Part shown: positions 53,438 through 64,000 of the stretch, one piece after another | Position numbering within the stretch: the first letter of the stretch is position 1 | Layout: the number at the start of each line of letters is the position of its first letter | Source of the DNA: Pedobacter jeongneungensis | GTDB taxonomy: Bacteria > Bacteroidota > Bacteroidia > Sphingobacteriales > Sphingobacteriaceae | Assembly (NCBI RefSeq): GCF_000633455.1 | Contig: NZ_AYMG01000006.1 | Span: forward strand, 124,001 to 188,000 | Length of the DNA: 64,000 nucleotides | Direction of reading: 5' to 3' | Notes under the pieces: generated by a model | What the model was told of the DNA's origin: nothing | Databases searched by the model: none | Seen by the model: only the letters and a program-made list of their open reading frames with translations | Position numbers and translations under genes: made by a program

Positions 53438-53445
53438 CAAAAGTA
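53438..53445 (-). promoter_or_regulatory. Candidate -7 box for the SusC operon
   Basis: The minus strand reads TACTTTTG, an exact TAnnTTTG match, 27 bases upstream of the ATG at 53411. No clear -33 box is seen at the usual spacing. Confidence 0.45.
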
Positions 53446-53899
53446 GAAGCAGCACATTATGAAAATGTTTAGCGCACAACATGAAAGGATGAATTTTTGA
53501 TGAAGAAAACAGAAATATTACAGGCAAAGTACGATCTGATGTAAAGAAAATAACAACTTAAAGTGTAGTCTTTAAATTAAAAGCGCTAAAAACTACTCAA
53601 CCCATTCATTCCACTGAAAAACAGGTCATTACTAATGATACAGAACAAAATTTCAGATCAATAAAAGAAAATTGCCAGAATATTTATAAAAACAGCTAAT
53701 AAAATAGCCGGAATGCAACGAAAAGAGAAACAAACAGTAACAAACGCACTATAATAGCACTTAACACGACAATTTTCGACTCATGAAAGTCAAAATCGTT
53801 TGCATCCGGAGAGAAAAAGGTGATAGAATTAAATTATAGAGATTTTGGCTTTAAAAAGCCGGATATAAATTGATAAATATTAGAATAATACTATTCGTA
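53446..53899. other. Intergenic region, no gene seen
   Basis: It contains a small hairpin (GGCTTTAAAAAGCC at about 53848-53861) and AT-rich sequence. No ORF, promoter box or repeat from other parts of the window stands out. Confidence 0.4.
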
Positions 53900-54229
53900 T
53901 TAGATTAGGTGGCTTTTATGAATACTCTTTTTAAGGAGAACGAATTCGTAACTATCATGCGGAATAATCCGTCTGAGTGATTTCAGCTTTTCGGGTACAA
54001 ACCTAAACCTGATTTTGCCATATAGGTCCTGATAAACATCAACCTGGGCTGCTATTTCAGAAACCATACGTTCATATTTATGGTAGGTTTCGATTAAGTC
54101 TAACTTCAGTTCCCTGATCTGGTCGCAGCTTTTAGGATCATTTCCAATTATTCCTTCAAGCTCTTCCAACTGATCGAGCAAGCCGATCATATTAGCTACT
54201 GTAGCTTTACTTATTCCTTTTAAACTCAT
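53900..54229 (-). CDS. Small hypothetical helical protein
   Basis: This 109-aa protein has no signal peptide. Residues 15-70 look like two helices or a coiled coil (LLDQLEELEGIIGNDPKSC, LDLIETYHKYERMVSEIA), and the C-terminal third is basic (PEKLKSLRRIIPHDSYEF). No family is recognised. It has no partner gene, and the intergenic regions on both sides are long. Confidence 0.65.
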   Translation of the reverse strand: MSLKGISKATVANMIGLLDQLEELEGIIGNDPKSCDQIRELKLDLIETYHKYERMVSEIAAQVDVYQDLYGKIRFRFVPEKLKSLRRIIPHDSYEFVLLKKSIHKSHLI

Positions 54230-54738
54230 AATTATTTTTTTATAGACTTAAAAAGCCATGCCGGTTATCTTTATACCACTAACAACAAAGCAAAATTGCA
54301 TTATTAATGTTTAGCTAAAGTAAACAAATATTCATATAATAGTTAACTTATACTAAACTTTAGTTTATAAAAAATCACATGTTATCCGCCGTGCTTTTTT
54401 GTTGGTCAAAGCCCGTTTCACCTCTCCCCCTTCTTTAGCCTCCATGTCAGAGATAAGAATACCATTGTAACAAACCACTTTCAGGTTAAAACGATAATAT
54501 AAAAAAATAATCCATATAAAAAACAGTATTAAAACGGTTTTTTCTAACTCCTCCAGGCTCTACCTTTAGGTTACGCATTATAAATCAACGCAATAGAAAA
54601 TTACCGCTCCACCGTGAACCATACTTTGTACAATAGCTGTATTCCTATTTACTACCGGCACAAGCCCGGCTGGTGTAGCCACATTCTTCTTTGCCGTATA
54701 TCAGAAACTGGTTAACTAAACAAGAAAAAACATCCCAT
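54230..54738. other. Intergenic region, no gene seen
   Basis: About 500 AT-rich bases without an open frame or repeat that I can name. They separate the 109-aa gene from the tyrosinase unit. The frame of the Cys-rich protein is open from 54691, but the first good ATG is at 54739. Confidence 0.4.
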
Positions 54739-55224
54739 ATGAACCATCTAGATTTAACGCCCAAATGCTGCTGCAATGCTCCGGCAGAGATACAGTCAGT
54801 TGTACCGCCTCCGGCACCTGCTAAAACCAAAACAGTACTGCAATCTTTCTTTTCGACATTGCTGAGTGTACTCATTGCCTTTTTTCCAAAGTGCCCGATG
54901 TGCTGGGCAGCATACATGAGCATGTTCGGCTCCCTCAGTATTGCAAGGCTGCCCTACATGGGCTGGCTGCTCCCGGTACTATTTATAATGCTGGGCGTAC
55001 ACATGTTCCTGTTGTTCCGCAGGGCGCCAAGGGTGGGCTATCTTCCATTTTTTATCAGTCTGCCTGGTGCGCTATCGCTAATCGCGGCCCGTGTGCTTTT
55101 TCCTTCTGAACAAAGCCTGCTGATGGTTGGCATGGCTTTTATCATCGGCGGTTCACTGCTCAATAGTCTTTCAGCAGGCCGGTTACGCTTTGCATTTGGC
55201 AAACAGCCAATTACCCAATCATAA
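54739..55224 (+). CDS. Cys-rich membrane protein beside tyrosinase
   Basis: The start is set at MNHLDLTPKCCCNAPAEI (54739) rather than at 54691. The 161-aa protein has a soluble N-terminus with a CCC motif (residues 10-12), a Pro-rich linker (PPPAPAK), and four membrane segments. The first contains FPKCPMCW, a CxxC pair typical of metal-binding membrane proteins such as MerC. It precedes the copper enzyme at 55254 by 29 bases in the same direction. A role in copper delivery or maturation of the tyrosinase is inferred from position and motifs. Confidence 0.7.
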   Translation: MNHLDLTPKCCCNAPAEIQSVVPPPAPAKTKTVLQSFFSTLLSVLIAFFPKCPMCWAAYMSMFGSLSIARLPYMGWLLPVLFIMLGVHMFLLFRRAPRVGYLPFFISLPGALSLIAARVLFPSEQSLLMVGMAFIIGGSLLNSLSAGRLRFAFGKQPITQS

Positions 55225-55253
55225 ACATATCCATTCAATAAAAAACCTAACCA

Positions 55254-57053
55254 ATGAAACCAACACTAAAAGTACGTAGGTCGATTCAGAACATTTACAA
55301 CGATTTTAATAATGGCAAGCCCGAAGAGCTGGAAAAGCTAATAGTGGCCTGGCAGTTTATCAAGGCACTGCCAGCTGATCACCCCAATTCATTTATGACG
55401 CTCGGTGGTTTCCACGGGGAGCCTTTTGTAGGCCGCGGCGCTTATGATGGAAGCTATTGGGGAGGTTATTGCAACCATGGCAATATACTTTTCCCCACCT
55501 GGCACCGCGTGTACCTGCATAAACTGGAAAAGGCACTACAAAGCGTTCCCGGCTGCGAAAGCGTAATGCTTCCTTACTGGGACCAAACCTATAAGATAAC
55601 CAAGCCGGATGGCAGCAAGGAATTCTTAGGCGTACCGCCCATTCTTACCGATGAGTATTTCACTTTTTCGAATAATGTAACCATTCCTAATCCGTTAAAA
55701 TCTTTTGTATTGCCAGTGGCATTGCACGATTATGTGGAAGTAAGTTCTTATTCTAAACCTCAGGGTTACGAAACCGTACGGTACCCGCTATCAGGCCTGG
55801 TGGGCCGACCTACCGACCGTGCAGCAGCCGAACTCAATAACAGTGCCTACTATATTCCGGGTACCAACACCATCAACGTGAAGCTGACCACTCAATTATT
55901 GAACGACAACGTGATCGGCTGGCTGAGCGGTACAGTAGAAATACCGGGGCAGTTTAACCCCAACAATCCACTTACACCAGTAGGCAAGTTCAGGGGCGGT
56001 GTATACGACAGTTATAAAAAAAGTCTCGATGCCCCTTGCTATACGGTATTTTCTAACAATACTTCCCGCAGCGAGTGGAACGATCCCAAATACAATAACG
56101 TTAATGCACAATCGCTTGAATCGCCACATGGCAGTATCCACCTTTCGGTAGGCGGCGTTAATATGCCCGGACAGGATGCCAACCCCAACTCTCCAAATCC
56201 CAATGTACCATCAAACGCCAACGGCGATATGGGCGAGAACGAAACGGCAGGACTTGATCCAATTTTTTTCTTCCACCATTGCAATGTAGACCGCATATTC
56301 TGGATGTGGCAGAAAAAACATAATGCTACCACCAACCTCGACCTTTCGGTACCAGGCTTCCCCGCCGATCAGCAATATCCGGGAACCAATAACGAAGGGC
56401 AGCAGCCACCTGTTGGTTACGAACCGAGTGAACAGCTGACCATGGATTCTCCGCTTTTCCCTTTCAAAATGGTGGAGAACGGGCAAGAACGCTACTTCCG
56501 CTCGAGCGATGTTTTCGACATAGAGAACCAGCTGGGCTTTACTTACGAGAGCCTATCGCTTGATGATACCGACCAGGCAAGTGCTTTGAAACTGCAGGCA
56601 TCTGCACCCCAGGAAGTACACAAAAGCGATAAGGTGCTCACTATAAATGGCATCAACCGGGCTAAAATAAATGGTTCTTTCGTACTTTCTGCATACGCTA
56701 CTATAGATGGCGTTCGGCATTTCCTGGGCGCTGAACCGGTACTGAGCAGGTGGCGCGTTGTAGCCTGTAAAAACTGTTTAACACACCTCGAAGTATCTGC
56801 ATCCTTCACACTCTACCAGTTTACAGAGGATGAAATCGCCAGGGCTATTTTTGATGTACAGATTAATGGCAGATCGGGTAATGAAGCGGAATTTGCCAAG
56901 TTTACCGTTGCCAACCAGGCAAACGCCAACAAATTACTCACCGCCCGTGCACCGGGCAATATGATGCTGATGGCAGATAGCCTTGGAAAAGGATTGGTAG
57001 CAGAGGCACCAATGTTGATGAACAGTTCAGCCTTTAACATGCAGGTATCATAA
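55254..57053 (+). CDS. Tyrosinase-family copper enzyme
   Basis: This 599-aa protein has both type-3 copper sites. CuA ligands are His54 (GGFHGEP), His75 (YCNHGN) and His84 (PTWHRVY); CuB ligands are His292 and His296 (PHGSIHLS) and His341 or His342 (FFFHHCNVDR). The CNH pair Cys73-His75 is the C-x-H arrangement that forms a thioether bond in Neurospora and Aspergillus tyrosinases. It should oxidise phenols to quinones. The C-terminal 200 residues form a beta-rich domain that may cover the active site. No Tat or Sec signal is visible. A terminator follows at 57071. Confidence 0.92.
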   Translation: MKPTLKVRRSIQNIYNDFNNGKPEELEKLIVAWQFIKALPADHPNSFMTLGGFHGEPFVGRGAYDGSYWGGYCNHGNILFPTWHRVYLHKLEKALQSVPGCESVMLPYWDQTYKITKPDGSKEFLGVPPILTDEYFTFSNNVTIPNPLKSFVLPVALHDYVEVSSYSKPQGYETVRYPLSGLVGRPTDRAAAELNNSAYYIPGTNTINVKLTTQLLNDNVIGWLSGTVEIPGQFNPNNPLTPVGKFRGGVYDSYKKSLDAPCYTVFSNNTSRSEWNDPKYNNVNAQSLESPHGSIHLSVGGVNMPGQDANPNSPNPNVPSNANGDMGENETAGLDPIFFFHHCNVDRIFWMWQKKHNATTNLDLSVPGFPADQQYPGTNNEGQQPPVGYEPSEQLTMDSPLFPFKMVENGQERYFRSSDVFDIENQLGFTYESLSLDDTDQASALKLQASAPQEVHKSDKVLTINGINRAKINGSFVLSAYATIDGVRHFLGAEPVLSRWRVVACKNCLTHLEVSASFTLYQFTEDEIARAIFDVQINGRSGNEAEFAKFTVANQANANKLLTARAPGNMMLMADSLGKGLVAEAPMLMNSSAFNMQVS

Positions 57054-57067
57054 ATCAGATAAATGAT

Positions 57068-57100
57068 AAAAAGCTGCCTTCATTGGGGGCAGTTTTTTTA
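57068..57100 (+). terminator. Terminator of the tyrosinase unit
   Basis: AAGCTGCC (57071-57078) pairs with GGCAGTTT across a loop, and the 3' arm runs into seven T residues. It starts 18 bases after the stop codon. Confidence 0.8.
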
Positions 57101-57152
57101 TTAAAGGTTACTCAAAAGCTTCGTTCACTTCCTGAATATTGACGATCATTTT

Positions 57153-57542
57153 TTAGCCGTTGTATTGCTCGTCAGTTACCGGCTCCATCCAGTTTACCAT
57201 GCCCTTATCCGTGTTGATATTGATGGCGATATGAACCATTGGTTCATCAGGAGAAGCGCCATGCCAATGCTTTATGCCTGGCAAAATGTTAATCACTTCT
57301 CCCACAGCAAACTTTTGAATGGGCTTTCCCTCTTCCTGATAATAACAGACCCCTTCTTTAACAATTAGTATCTGATTAGAGGGATGGGTATGCCAGTTAT
57401 TGCGGCAACCTTTTTCAAAAGCAACATCGCTGATGTTACAATTGGTTACCTCGTCTGCCGCGACTAAAGTTTTTAGAAAAGCTTTTCCCGAAAAATATTC
57501 AGAAGGCACTGCTTTGAAACCTTTATGTTCTAAATCTTCCAT
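57153..57542 (-). CDS. Cupin-domain protein
   Basis: This 129-aa single-domain cupin has the first motif NNWHTHPSNQILIV (His51, His53, Gln57) and the second LPGIKHWHGASP (His92, His94), which together form a metal site. The overall sequence resembles cupins near carboxymuconolactone decarboxylases and hydroxynitrile lyase-like proteins. The reaction is unknown. It is the last gene of the redox operon that begins at 60951. Confidence 0.88.
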   Translation of the reverse strand: MEDLEHKGFKAVPSEYFSGKAFLKTLVAADEVTNCNISDVAFEKGCRNNWHTHPSNQILIVKEGVCYYQEEGKPIQKFAVGEVINILPGIKHWHGASPDEPMVHIAININTDKGMVNWMEPVTDEQYNG

Positions 57543-57566
57543 TTTTATTTTTTAATGTTAATTATA

Positions 57567-58139
57567 TTAAATTTTGCTTATCCCCAGGTTTTCACCAATA
57601 TAGGTATCGGGATTTTCAATCAATCTGGCTACAAAGTCAGCAATACTCTTTCTCGAAATCGCAGTGCCTTTTTCAGGTTCTCCTTTTTTAGTTACCCCAT
57701 ATTCTACCTCATTTCCGTACGTAAACCAGTCAGGCCTTAAAATGGTGTAGTCGAGTTTTGATGCCTCAATCACATCTGCCAGCTTCCTGTAAGGAACAAG
57801 CACTGGCTTTAGCGGTACTTCATATATCCCGATAGCACTAATGGCAATGATCCTTTTCACACCATTTTCTTTCATGGCTTTAACAATATTTTCGGTCATA
57901 GTTTCCAGATCACCCGCAAGATTTTCATAAACAATATCCTGCCCTGATAGGGCTGCTTCAAGGTCGGCATAATTAAGTACATCACCTTCAATTACGGCGG
58001 CTTTTCCTATACTTTCTTTATCGAGTTTTGTCTTGTCCCTCACAAACAGGGTCAATTGTACATCAGGCATTGTTTGCAGTGCTTCAATAACAAATTTCGC
58101 AAGGCTCCCTGTTGCACCTATAATGATTACTTTTTTCAT
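57567..58139 (-). CDS. NAD(P)H-binding, atypical SDR-like protein
   Basis: This 190-aa protein has an N-terminal Rossmann motif GATGSLAKF (residues 8-16), where the last Gly of GATGxxG is replaced by Ala. RIIAISAIGIY and YTILRPDWF are also typical of the NmrA/NAD(P)H-binding family. It may act as a reductase or as a cofactor-sensing protein. It lies 12 bases after the flavodoxin gene and 24 bases before the cupin gene. Confidence 0.85.
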   Translation of the reverse strand: MKKVIIIGATGSLAKFVIEALQTMPDVQLTLFVRDKTKLDKESIGKAAVIEGDVLNYADLEAALSGQDIVYENLAGDLETMTENIVKAMKENGVKRIIAISAIGIYEVPLKPVLVPYRKLADVIEASKLDYTILRPDWFTYGNEVEYGVTKKGEPEKGTAISRKSIADFVARLIENPDTYIGENLGISKI

Positions 58140-58151
58140 TTTTCTCCGTTT

Positions 58152-58781
58152 TTAATGCTGCAGCATATTAATTTTCCGCAACCACTTTACCACTTGCGTT
58201 TCAGCCTGCTTACGTTTTTCATCTTTAATTACGAGCAAAACTCCGTCTCTTTCTATACCACCTTTCATCGTGAAACCTTCTATCACCTTGCTATACGGAC
58301 AGAGTTCCTTAACGGTATCAAAAGTGCTTCCGATGCCATATCCTGCATTTGTATTAAAAGGAATAACCGTTTTTCCTTTAAGATCATACCTCCGAAGAAA
58401 ACTTTTTACTGGCGGCGGTAAGGCCATGCCCCAGGTTGGAAAGCCAATATAAATAAGGTCATATTGCCCGATATTTTCAATCTTTGTCTTCAATAGTGGC
58501 AGAAATCCGGATTCATTTTCATTTGCCACCTGGGCAACAGTTGTTTTATAATCTTCAGGATAAGGTTTTTCCATTTCAATAGCAACCAGATCACCTCCAA
58601 CTTTGCTATGAATAATTTCTGCAATGGTTTTTGTATTATTTGTCCGAGAGAGATAAACAATTAGTATTTTTTGTGGCGCAGATAACTTTACCTGAGCAGG
58701 TTTTTCCTCCGCATTGGAGCATGATGATATAAGGCAACCTAACACGATCAATAAGCCAGAAATGTTTAATGTTCTTTTCAT
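58152..58781 (-). CDS. Flavodoxin-like lipoprotein
   Basis: The start is set at MKRTLNISGLLIVLG (58781), which gives a lipobox ISSC (Cys21); a frame open to 58811 would overlap the preceding gene by four bases. The 209-aa protein has the FMN phosphate loop YLSRTNNTKTIAE and the flavin-contacting segments YIGFPTWGMALPPP and NTNAGYGIGSTFDTV. A lipid-anchored flavodoxin faces the periplasm, so it would transfer electrons to or from envelope proteins, perhaps its Tat-exported neighbour. Confidence 0.88.
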   Translation of the reverse strand: MKRTLNISGLLIVLGCLISSCSNAEEKPAQVKLSAPQKILIVYLSRTNNTKTIAEIIHSKVGGDLVAIEMEKPYPEDYKTTVAQVANENESGFLPLLKTKIENIGQYDLIYIGFPTWGMALPPPVKSFLRRYDLKGKTVIPFNTNAGYGIGSTFDTVKELCPYSKVIEGFTMKGGIERDGVLLVIKDEKRKQAETQVVKWLRKINMLQH

Positions 58782-58807
58782 GATGATTTCCTTTACCTGA
58801 TGAGTAT

Positions 58808-61053
<2,246 letters not shown>

Positions 61054-61109
61054 TCATACCATTATTACTGATGTACGCTCCCGGATGAGAACATGTAGTT
61101 GCGAATGTT

Positions 61110-61117
61110 TATTTTTG
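61110..61117 (+). promoter_or_regulatory. -7 box of the AraC regulator gene
   Basis: TATTTTTG matches TAnnTTTG and ends 24 bases before the ATG at 61142. No clear -33 box is seen. Confidence 0.4.
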
Positions 61118-61141
61118 TATTAACAAAACAGTCAATTGATT

Positions 61142-62038
61142 ATGGATACAATAGTGAGAATAGAAAGCGTTGACCAGTACAACAAAATGCGTGGTGTTGA
61201 AACCTTACATCCTTTAATTACTGTAATTGACCTGGCTAAAGCAAAGGCCATGCCTGCGCAAACCTTTAATTTTGGATTGTATGCAATATATTTGAAGGAA
61301 CTGGAATGTGGAGAACTGAAATACGGGCGCAACAATTACGATTACCAGGAAGGAACACTTGTATTTGTAGGGCCTGGCCAGGTGCTTGGTGTCCAGCCAA
61401 AGGTTAAAACTTTTGAACCAAAGGGATGGGCATTGTTGTTTGATCCGGAACTCATTAAAGGTAGCTCCCTAGGAAGGCATATCCAGGAATATTCTTTCTT
61501 TTCTTATGATGTTAACGAAGCTTTACACCTTTCAGAAAAGGAAAAACAATTGGTGCTGGATTGTCTCTCCAAGATCCAGTATGAGTTATCTCAATCTATC
61601 GATAAACATAGCAAAACACTGATCGTAACCAATATTGAATTATTTTTAAACTACTGTATAAGGTTTTATGATCGCCAGTTTATCACCCGGGAGACCGCTC
61701 ACCACGGAATCCTTGAAAAGTTTGAAAACCTGATCAACGAATATTTTTCATCTGATAAACCTCAATTACTGGGACTGCCTTCGGTGGGTTACTGCGCTGA
61801 GCAGTTAAACCTTTCGGCAAACTATTTTGGTGATTTAATCAAAAAAGATACTGGAAAATCAGCACAGGAATACATCCAGCTGAAACTGATGGACATTGCA
61901 AAGGAGAAAATGTTTGATACAAGCAAATCGGTTAGCGAGATTGCCTACGAACTTGGATTTAAATATCCACAGCATTTCAGTCGTTCGTTTAAACAACATG
62001 TGGGTTATTCACCCAACGAATATCGTTCTTTAAACTAG
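61142..62038 (+). CDS. AraC-family transcriptional regulator
   Basis: The start is the ATG at 61142; an upstream TTG at 61136 is rejected. The 298-aa protein has an N-terminal cupin-like sensor domain (about 15-160, with GTLVFVGPGQVLGVQPK) and an AraC helix-turn-helix pair at the C-terminus (about 205-298, with AEQLNLSANYFGDLIKKDTG and VSEIAYELGFKYPQHFSRSF). It is divergent from the aldo/keto reductase operon and should regulate it. A hairpin terminator lies about 100 bases downstream. Confidence 0.92.
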   Translation: MDTIVRIESVDQYNKMRGVETLHPLITVIDLAKAKAMPAQTFNFGLYAIYLKELECGELKYGRNNYDYQEGTLVFVGPGQVLGVQPKVKTFEPKGWALLFDPELIKGSSLGRHIQEYSFFSYDVNEALHLSEKEKQLVLDCLSKIQYELSQSIDKHSKTLIVTNIELFLNYCIRFYDRQFITRETAHHGILEKFENLINEYFSSDKPQLLGLPSVGYCAEQLNLSANYFGDLIKKDTGKSAQEYIQLKLMDIAKEKMFDTSKSVSEIAYELGFKYPQHFSRSFKQHVGYSPNEYRSLN

Positions 62039-62132
62039 CTTAAGCTCGAAGAAAATAAAAGCATTTTTCATAAGATTTCACCAAAAGTGACGAAGCATCA
62101 TTCTAGCTAAAATCCTCAATAATAATCAGCAC

Positions 62133-62169
62133 ACAGGCCGTTTCAATTGTTTTGAAGTGGCCTGTTTTA
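62133..62169 (+). terminator. Terminator of the AraC regulator
   Basis: ACAGGCC (62133-62139) pairs with GGCCTGT (62159-62165), with further partial pairing of TTTCAA and TTTGAAG inside, followed by TTTT. Confidence 0.65.
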
Positions 62170-62285
62170 GTTTATCTCCTGATTTAGCGGTGATGATTGA
62201 TCCAGATCTGAACATGGGCCTAATAAAAATAGATGGAGAATGTAACTAATAAACTTATACCATGTCTTAAAGACAAACAAAACCT

Positions 62286-63335
62286 ATGAACAAGTATAAA
62301 AGTATTTTATTTATTTTTTTAATAGCCTTTTTAGCTGGAACCCGGACATTTGCACAGGATAATAAAGTGGCTTTAATTAATACTTTTATAGATAAAGCAA
62401 ATCAATCAGGAGCTTTCAACGGAAATATATTAATTGCAGATGGTGGAAAAGTAATCATCAGAAAGTCCATCGGATATGCAGATGCATCAAAAAAGATTCC
62501 GCTTAACACGCAATACCGCTTCCATATTGGGTCTATAGCAAAAGAATTTGACGCAGTAGGTATCATGATGCTTCAGGAACAAGGCAAGCTTAACATACAT
62601 GATAAAGTTTCCGTTTTTTTTCCTGAGCTTCCCCGTTGGGCCAGCACCATAAGCATTAAAAACCTATTGCAGTACACCAGTGGATTACCCGAAGTAAAAT
62701 ATAAAACCGTTCGCAGTGATGCAGATAACTGGAAAGACCTTCAATCCTTAGAAAAACTCGATTTCGATCCCGGAAGTCGCTATGCCTATAATAACAATAA
62801 CACTTTTTTACGCAGGCGGATCATTGAGAAAGCAACTGGTATTTCCTTTAATCAATTTGTACAGCAGAATATGCTTAAAGTTGCAGGTATCGGAAATGGT
62901 ATGGTTGATCCGGTAGACAGCGATCCACTAATAGCCAGATCATTTAACAATGAATTTAAGCAGGACGGCCTTGAAGTACCGATTTCGGGATGGACTTGTT
63001 TAAATATTGATGATTTTTACAAATGGTCGCAATGCATCAATAACTTTTGCCTGATTAAACCAGCATCCACTGCCGAAATTATTATTCCCTTTGCTGCAGA
63101 TCAGCAATCTGGCCTTGGCGGCGGTGAAGTGAAAGGTAATAAGGTTATCACTCATACGCACGATGGTAGCGCCATACATTACCAGGCGCTATTAACAACA
63201 GACGCTTCCAAAGGCCGGACGATTATTATCCTCTCCAATCAAAGGCAGGGAAATGTTTATGAAATCGCCAACGCAATACAGGCAATTTTAGATAACAAAC
63301 CTTATCAGGAATTACCCAAAATTGGCATAAAATAG
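62286..63335 (+). CDS. Exported serine hydrolase, beta-lactamase family
   Basis: This 349-aa protein has a signal peptide ending TFAQ. The nucleophile is Ser83 in GSIAKEF (SxxK with Lys86), Tyr-Asn is in YAYNNNNTF, and HTHDGSAIHY serves as the third motif. The segment LLQYTSGLPE is typical of the family. It resembles the hydrolase at 41709 in fold but is shorter and not a close copy. Its substrate is unknown. It stands alone, 250 bases after the AraC regulator. Confidence 0.9.
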   Translation: MNKYKSILFIFLIAFLAGTRTFAQDNKVALINTFIDKANQSGAFNGNILIADGGKVIIRKSIGYADASKKIPLNTQYRFHIGSIAKEFDAVGIMMLQEQGKLNIHDKVSVFFPELPRWASTISIKNLLQYTSGLPEVKYKTVRSDADNWKDLQSLEKLDFDPGSRYAYNNNNTFLRRRIIEKATGISFNQFVQQNMLKVAGIGNGMVDPVDSDPLIARSFNNEFKQDGLEVPISGWTCLNIDDFYKWSQCINNFCLIKPASTAEIIIPFAADQQSGLGGGEVKGNKVITHTHDGSAIHYQALLTTDASKGRTIIILSNQRQGNVYEIANAIQAILDNKPYQELPKIGIK

Positions 63336-63506
63336 ATACTATTCAGGCTAACAAGGCAAATTGATTATGGCCTTTATCATGGTTTTCACCTCTCTGAGGA
63401 GATAAACTGATTTTAGAGTGATCAATAAAACTGGCTACACCCTGGCCAATATTCTTTAATGCACTGACATTTATTATATTTGAAGATCATAAAAAACGCA
63501 ACTCAT

Positions 63507-63755
63507 TTGAAAACGACCATATTAACTGAATTAAGCTTATCAGAACTCAGTGCCGAAAAGAAAAAACGCGGAGCACTGGTATCCTTTTATATTGCCATCC
63601 TTCTGGTGATGACGGTGGCAGGTATCATGATGACGGTAAGAAAAGGAACAAGCATATTCACTTTTTTACCATTTGTATTTTTGCCAATTTTCCTTTCCAT
63701 CTACAAAGGATATGATGATGTAAAAAAAGAAATCAAGTCAAGGAACGATGCATAA
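63507..63755 (+). CDS. Small membrane protein with two hydrophobic segments
   Basis: The likely start is TTG at 63507 (MKTTILTELSLSELSAEKK), which matches the usual N-terminus of this Bacteroidota family; the frame is open from 63480 but no ATG is available. The 82-aa protein has a basic turn (KKKRG) before two membrane segments at about 25-45 and 50-68 and a charged C-terminus. The function is unknown. Confidence 0.65.
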   Translation: MKTTILTELSLSELSAEKKKRGALVSFYIAILLVMTVAGIMMTVRKGTSIFTFLPFVFLPIFLSIYKGYDDVKKEIKSRNDA

Positions 63756-63859
63756 TTTCTCAGGATACCATTAAAAATCCTGAAACAGTAACATCGGTTA
63801 ACCAACAAAAAAGGCTTTCCTTCCTACGGCCGGGATTGACTATAATCAGCACTAACAAC

Positions 63860-64000
63860 ATGAGTCATAATCTAAAAAAGTTTCTCTTAAAATCTGTTAT
63901 CGTACTTGCGCTAATACACTTAGCTTACTTTATATACGGTTATTTTAAGTTTGCAGGCATAAGCAAAATTAATATTTACACAGAATTTTATCGTTTCAAA
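63860..64000 (+). CDS. Membrane-anchored protein, 3' end beyond the window
   Basis: The frame starts at ATG 63860 and stays open for 47 codons to the window edge. It begins MSHNLKKFLLKSVIVLALIH and continues with an aromatic-rich hydrophobic stretch (LAYFIYGYF), so the N-terminus is a membrane anchor or signal. The rest of the gene is missing, so no family is assigned. Confidence 0.6.
   Translation, partial: MSHNLKKFLLKSVIVLALIHLAYFIYGYFKFAGISKINIYTEFYRFK

Noticed and set aside
61136..61141. TTG start for the second AraC gene
   Set aside because: It adds only two residues before a normal ATG at 61142.

Overview
The window comes from a Bacteroidota chromosome, most likely a Sphingobacteriaceae member of the Pedobacter type. 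This is inferred from two SusC/SusD pairs, -7 promoter boxes of the TAnnTTTG type, YehU/LytTR signalling, AT-rich A-rich leaders, and intergenic DNA full of short palindromes. No rRNA, tRNA, CRISPR array, transposase or phage gene was recognised.

Layout. 0-5.7 kb: a 66-aa protein between two copies of one palindrome, then a SusD-SusC pair on the minus strand whose leader carries a complete SAM-I riboswitch with its own terminator. 5.8-10.9 kb: a TlpA-like thioredoxin, an Ntn hydrolase, a DUF1772 membrane protein and two tandem paralogous secreted C1q-like proteins. 11.7-14.7 kb: a signalling island made of a LytTR response regulator, a previously unlisted 48-aa Ser/Thr-rich peptide gene on the minus strand, a YehU-type histidine kinase, an unknown 155-aa protein and a receiver-only regulator. 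15-20 kb: stress genes (PA2169 protein, ankyrin protein, large-subunit catalase with DUF892 ferritin-like partner). 20-24 kb: HxlR/SDR divergent pair, DUF2461, methionine aminopeptidase, D-lactate dehydrogenase-like enzyme. 24-30.5 kb: a TonB-receptor-like barrel and an ECF sigma operon with a membrane HEAT-repeat protein and two DUF4097-like exported proteins. 30.7-39 kb: an orphan PAS histidine kinase, then an envelope lipid cluster with two VirJ-type lysyl-phosphatidylglycerol hydrolases facing MprF and a BamA-like barrel.

39-44 kb is repeat-rich: a ~175-bp tandem array of almost eight units abuts the stranded 3' end of an AraC-family gene, followed by an intact AraC regulator and a serine hydrolase, then a kilobase of long direct repeats. 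44-53.4 kb: two flavin amine oxidases, then a SusC-SusD-phosphatase operon. 54.7-57 kb: a copper tyrosinase behind a Cys-rich membrane protein. 57-62 kb: an AraC regulator divergent from a redox operon (two aldo/keto reductases, flavodoxin lipoprotein, NAD(P)-binding protein, cupin). The window ends with a serine hydrolase, a small membrane protein and a gene cut by the edge.

The most novel signal is the peptide gene lying between a kinase and its likely regulator, which has the layout of a peptide-signalling locus. The riboswitch-controlled SusC/D pair, the MprF/VirJ/VirJ set, the tyrosinase with its Cys-rich neighbour and the HEAT-repeat sigma operon are the next most interesting.
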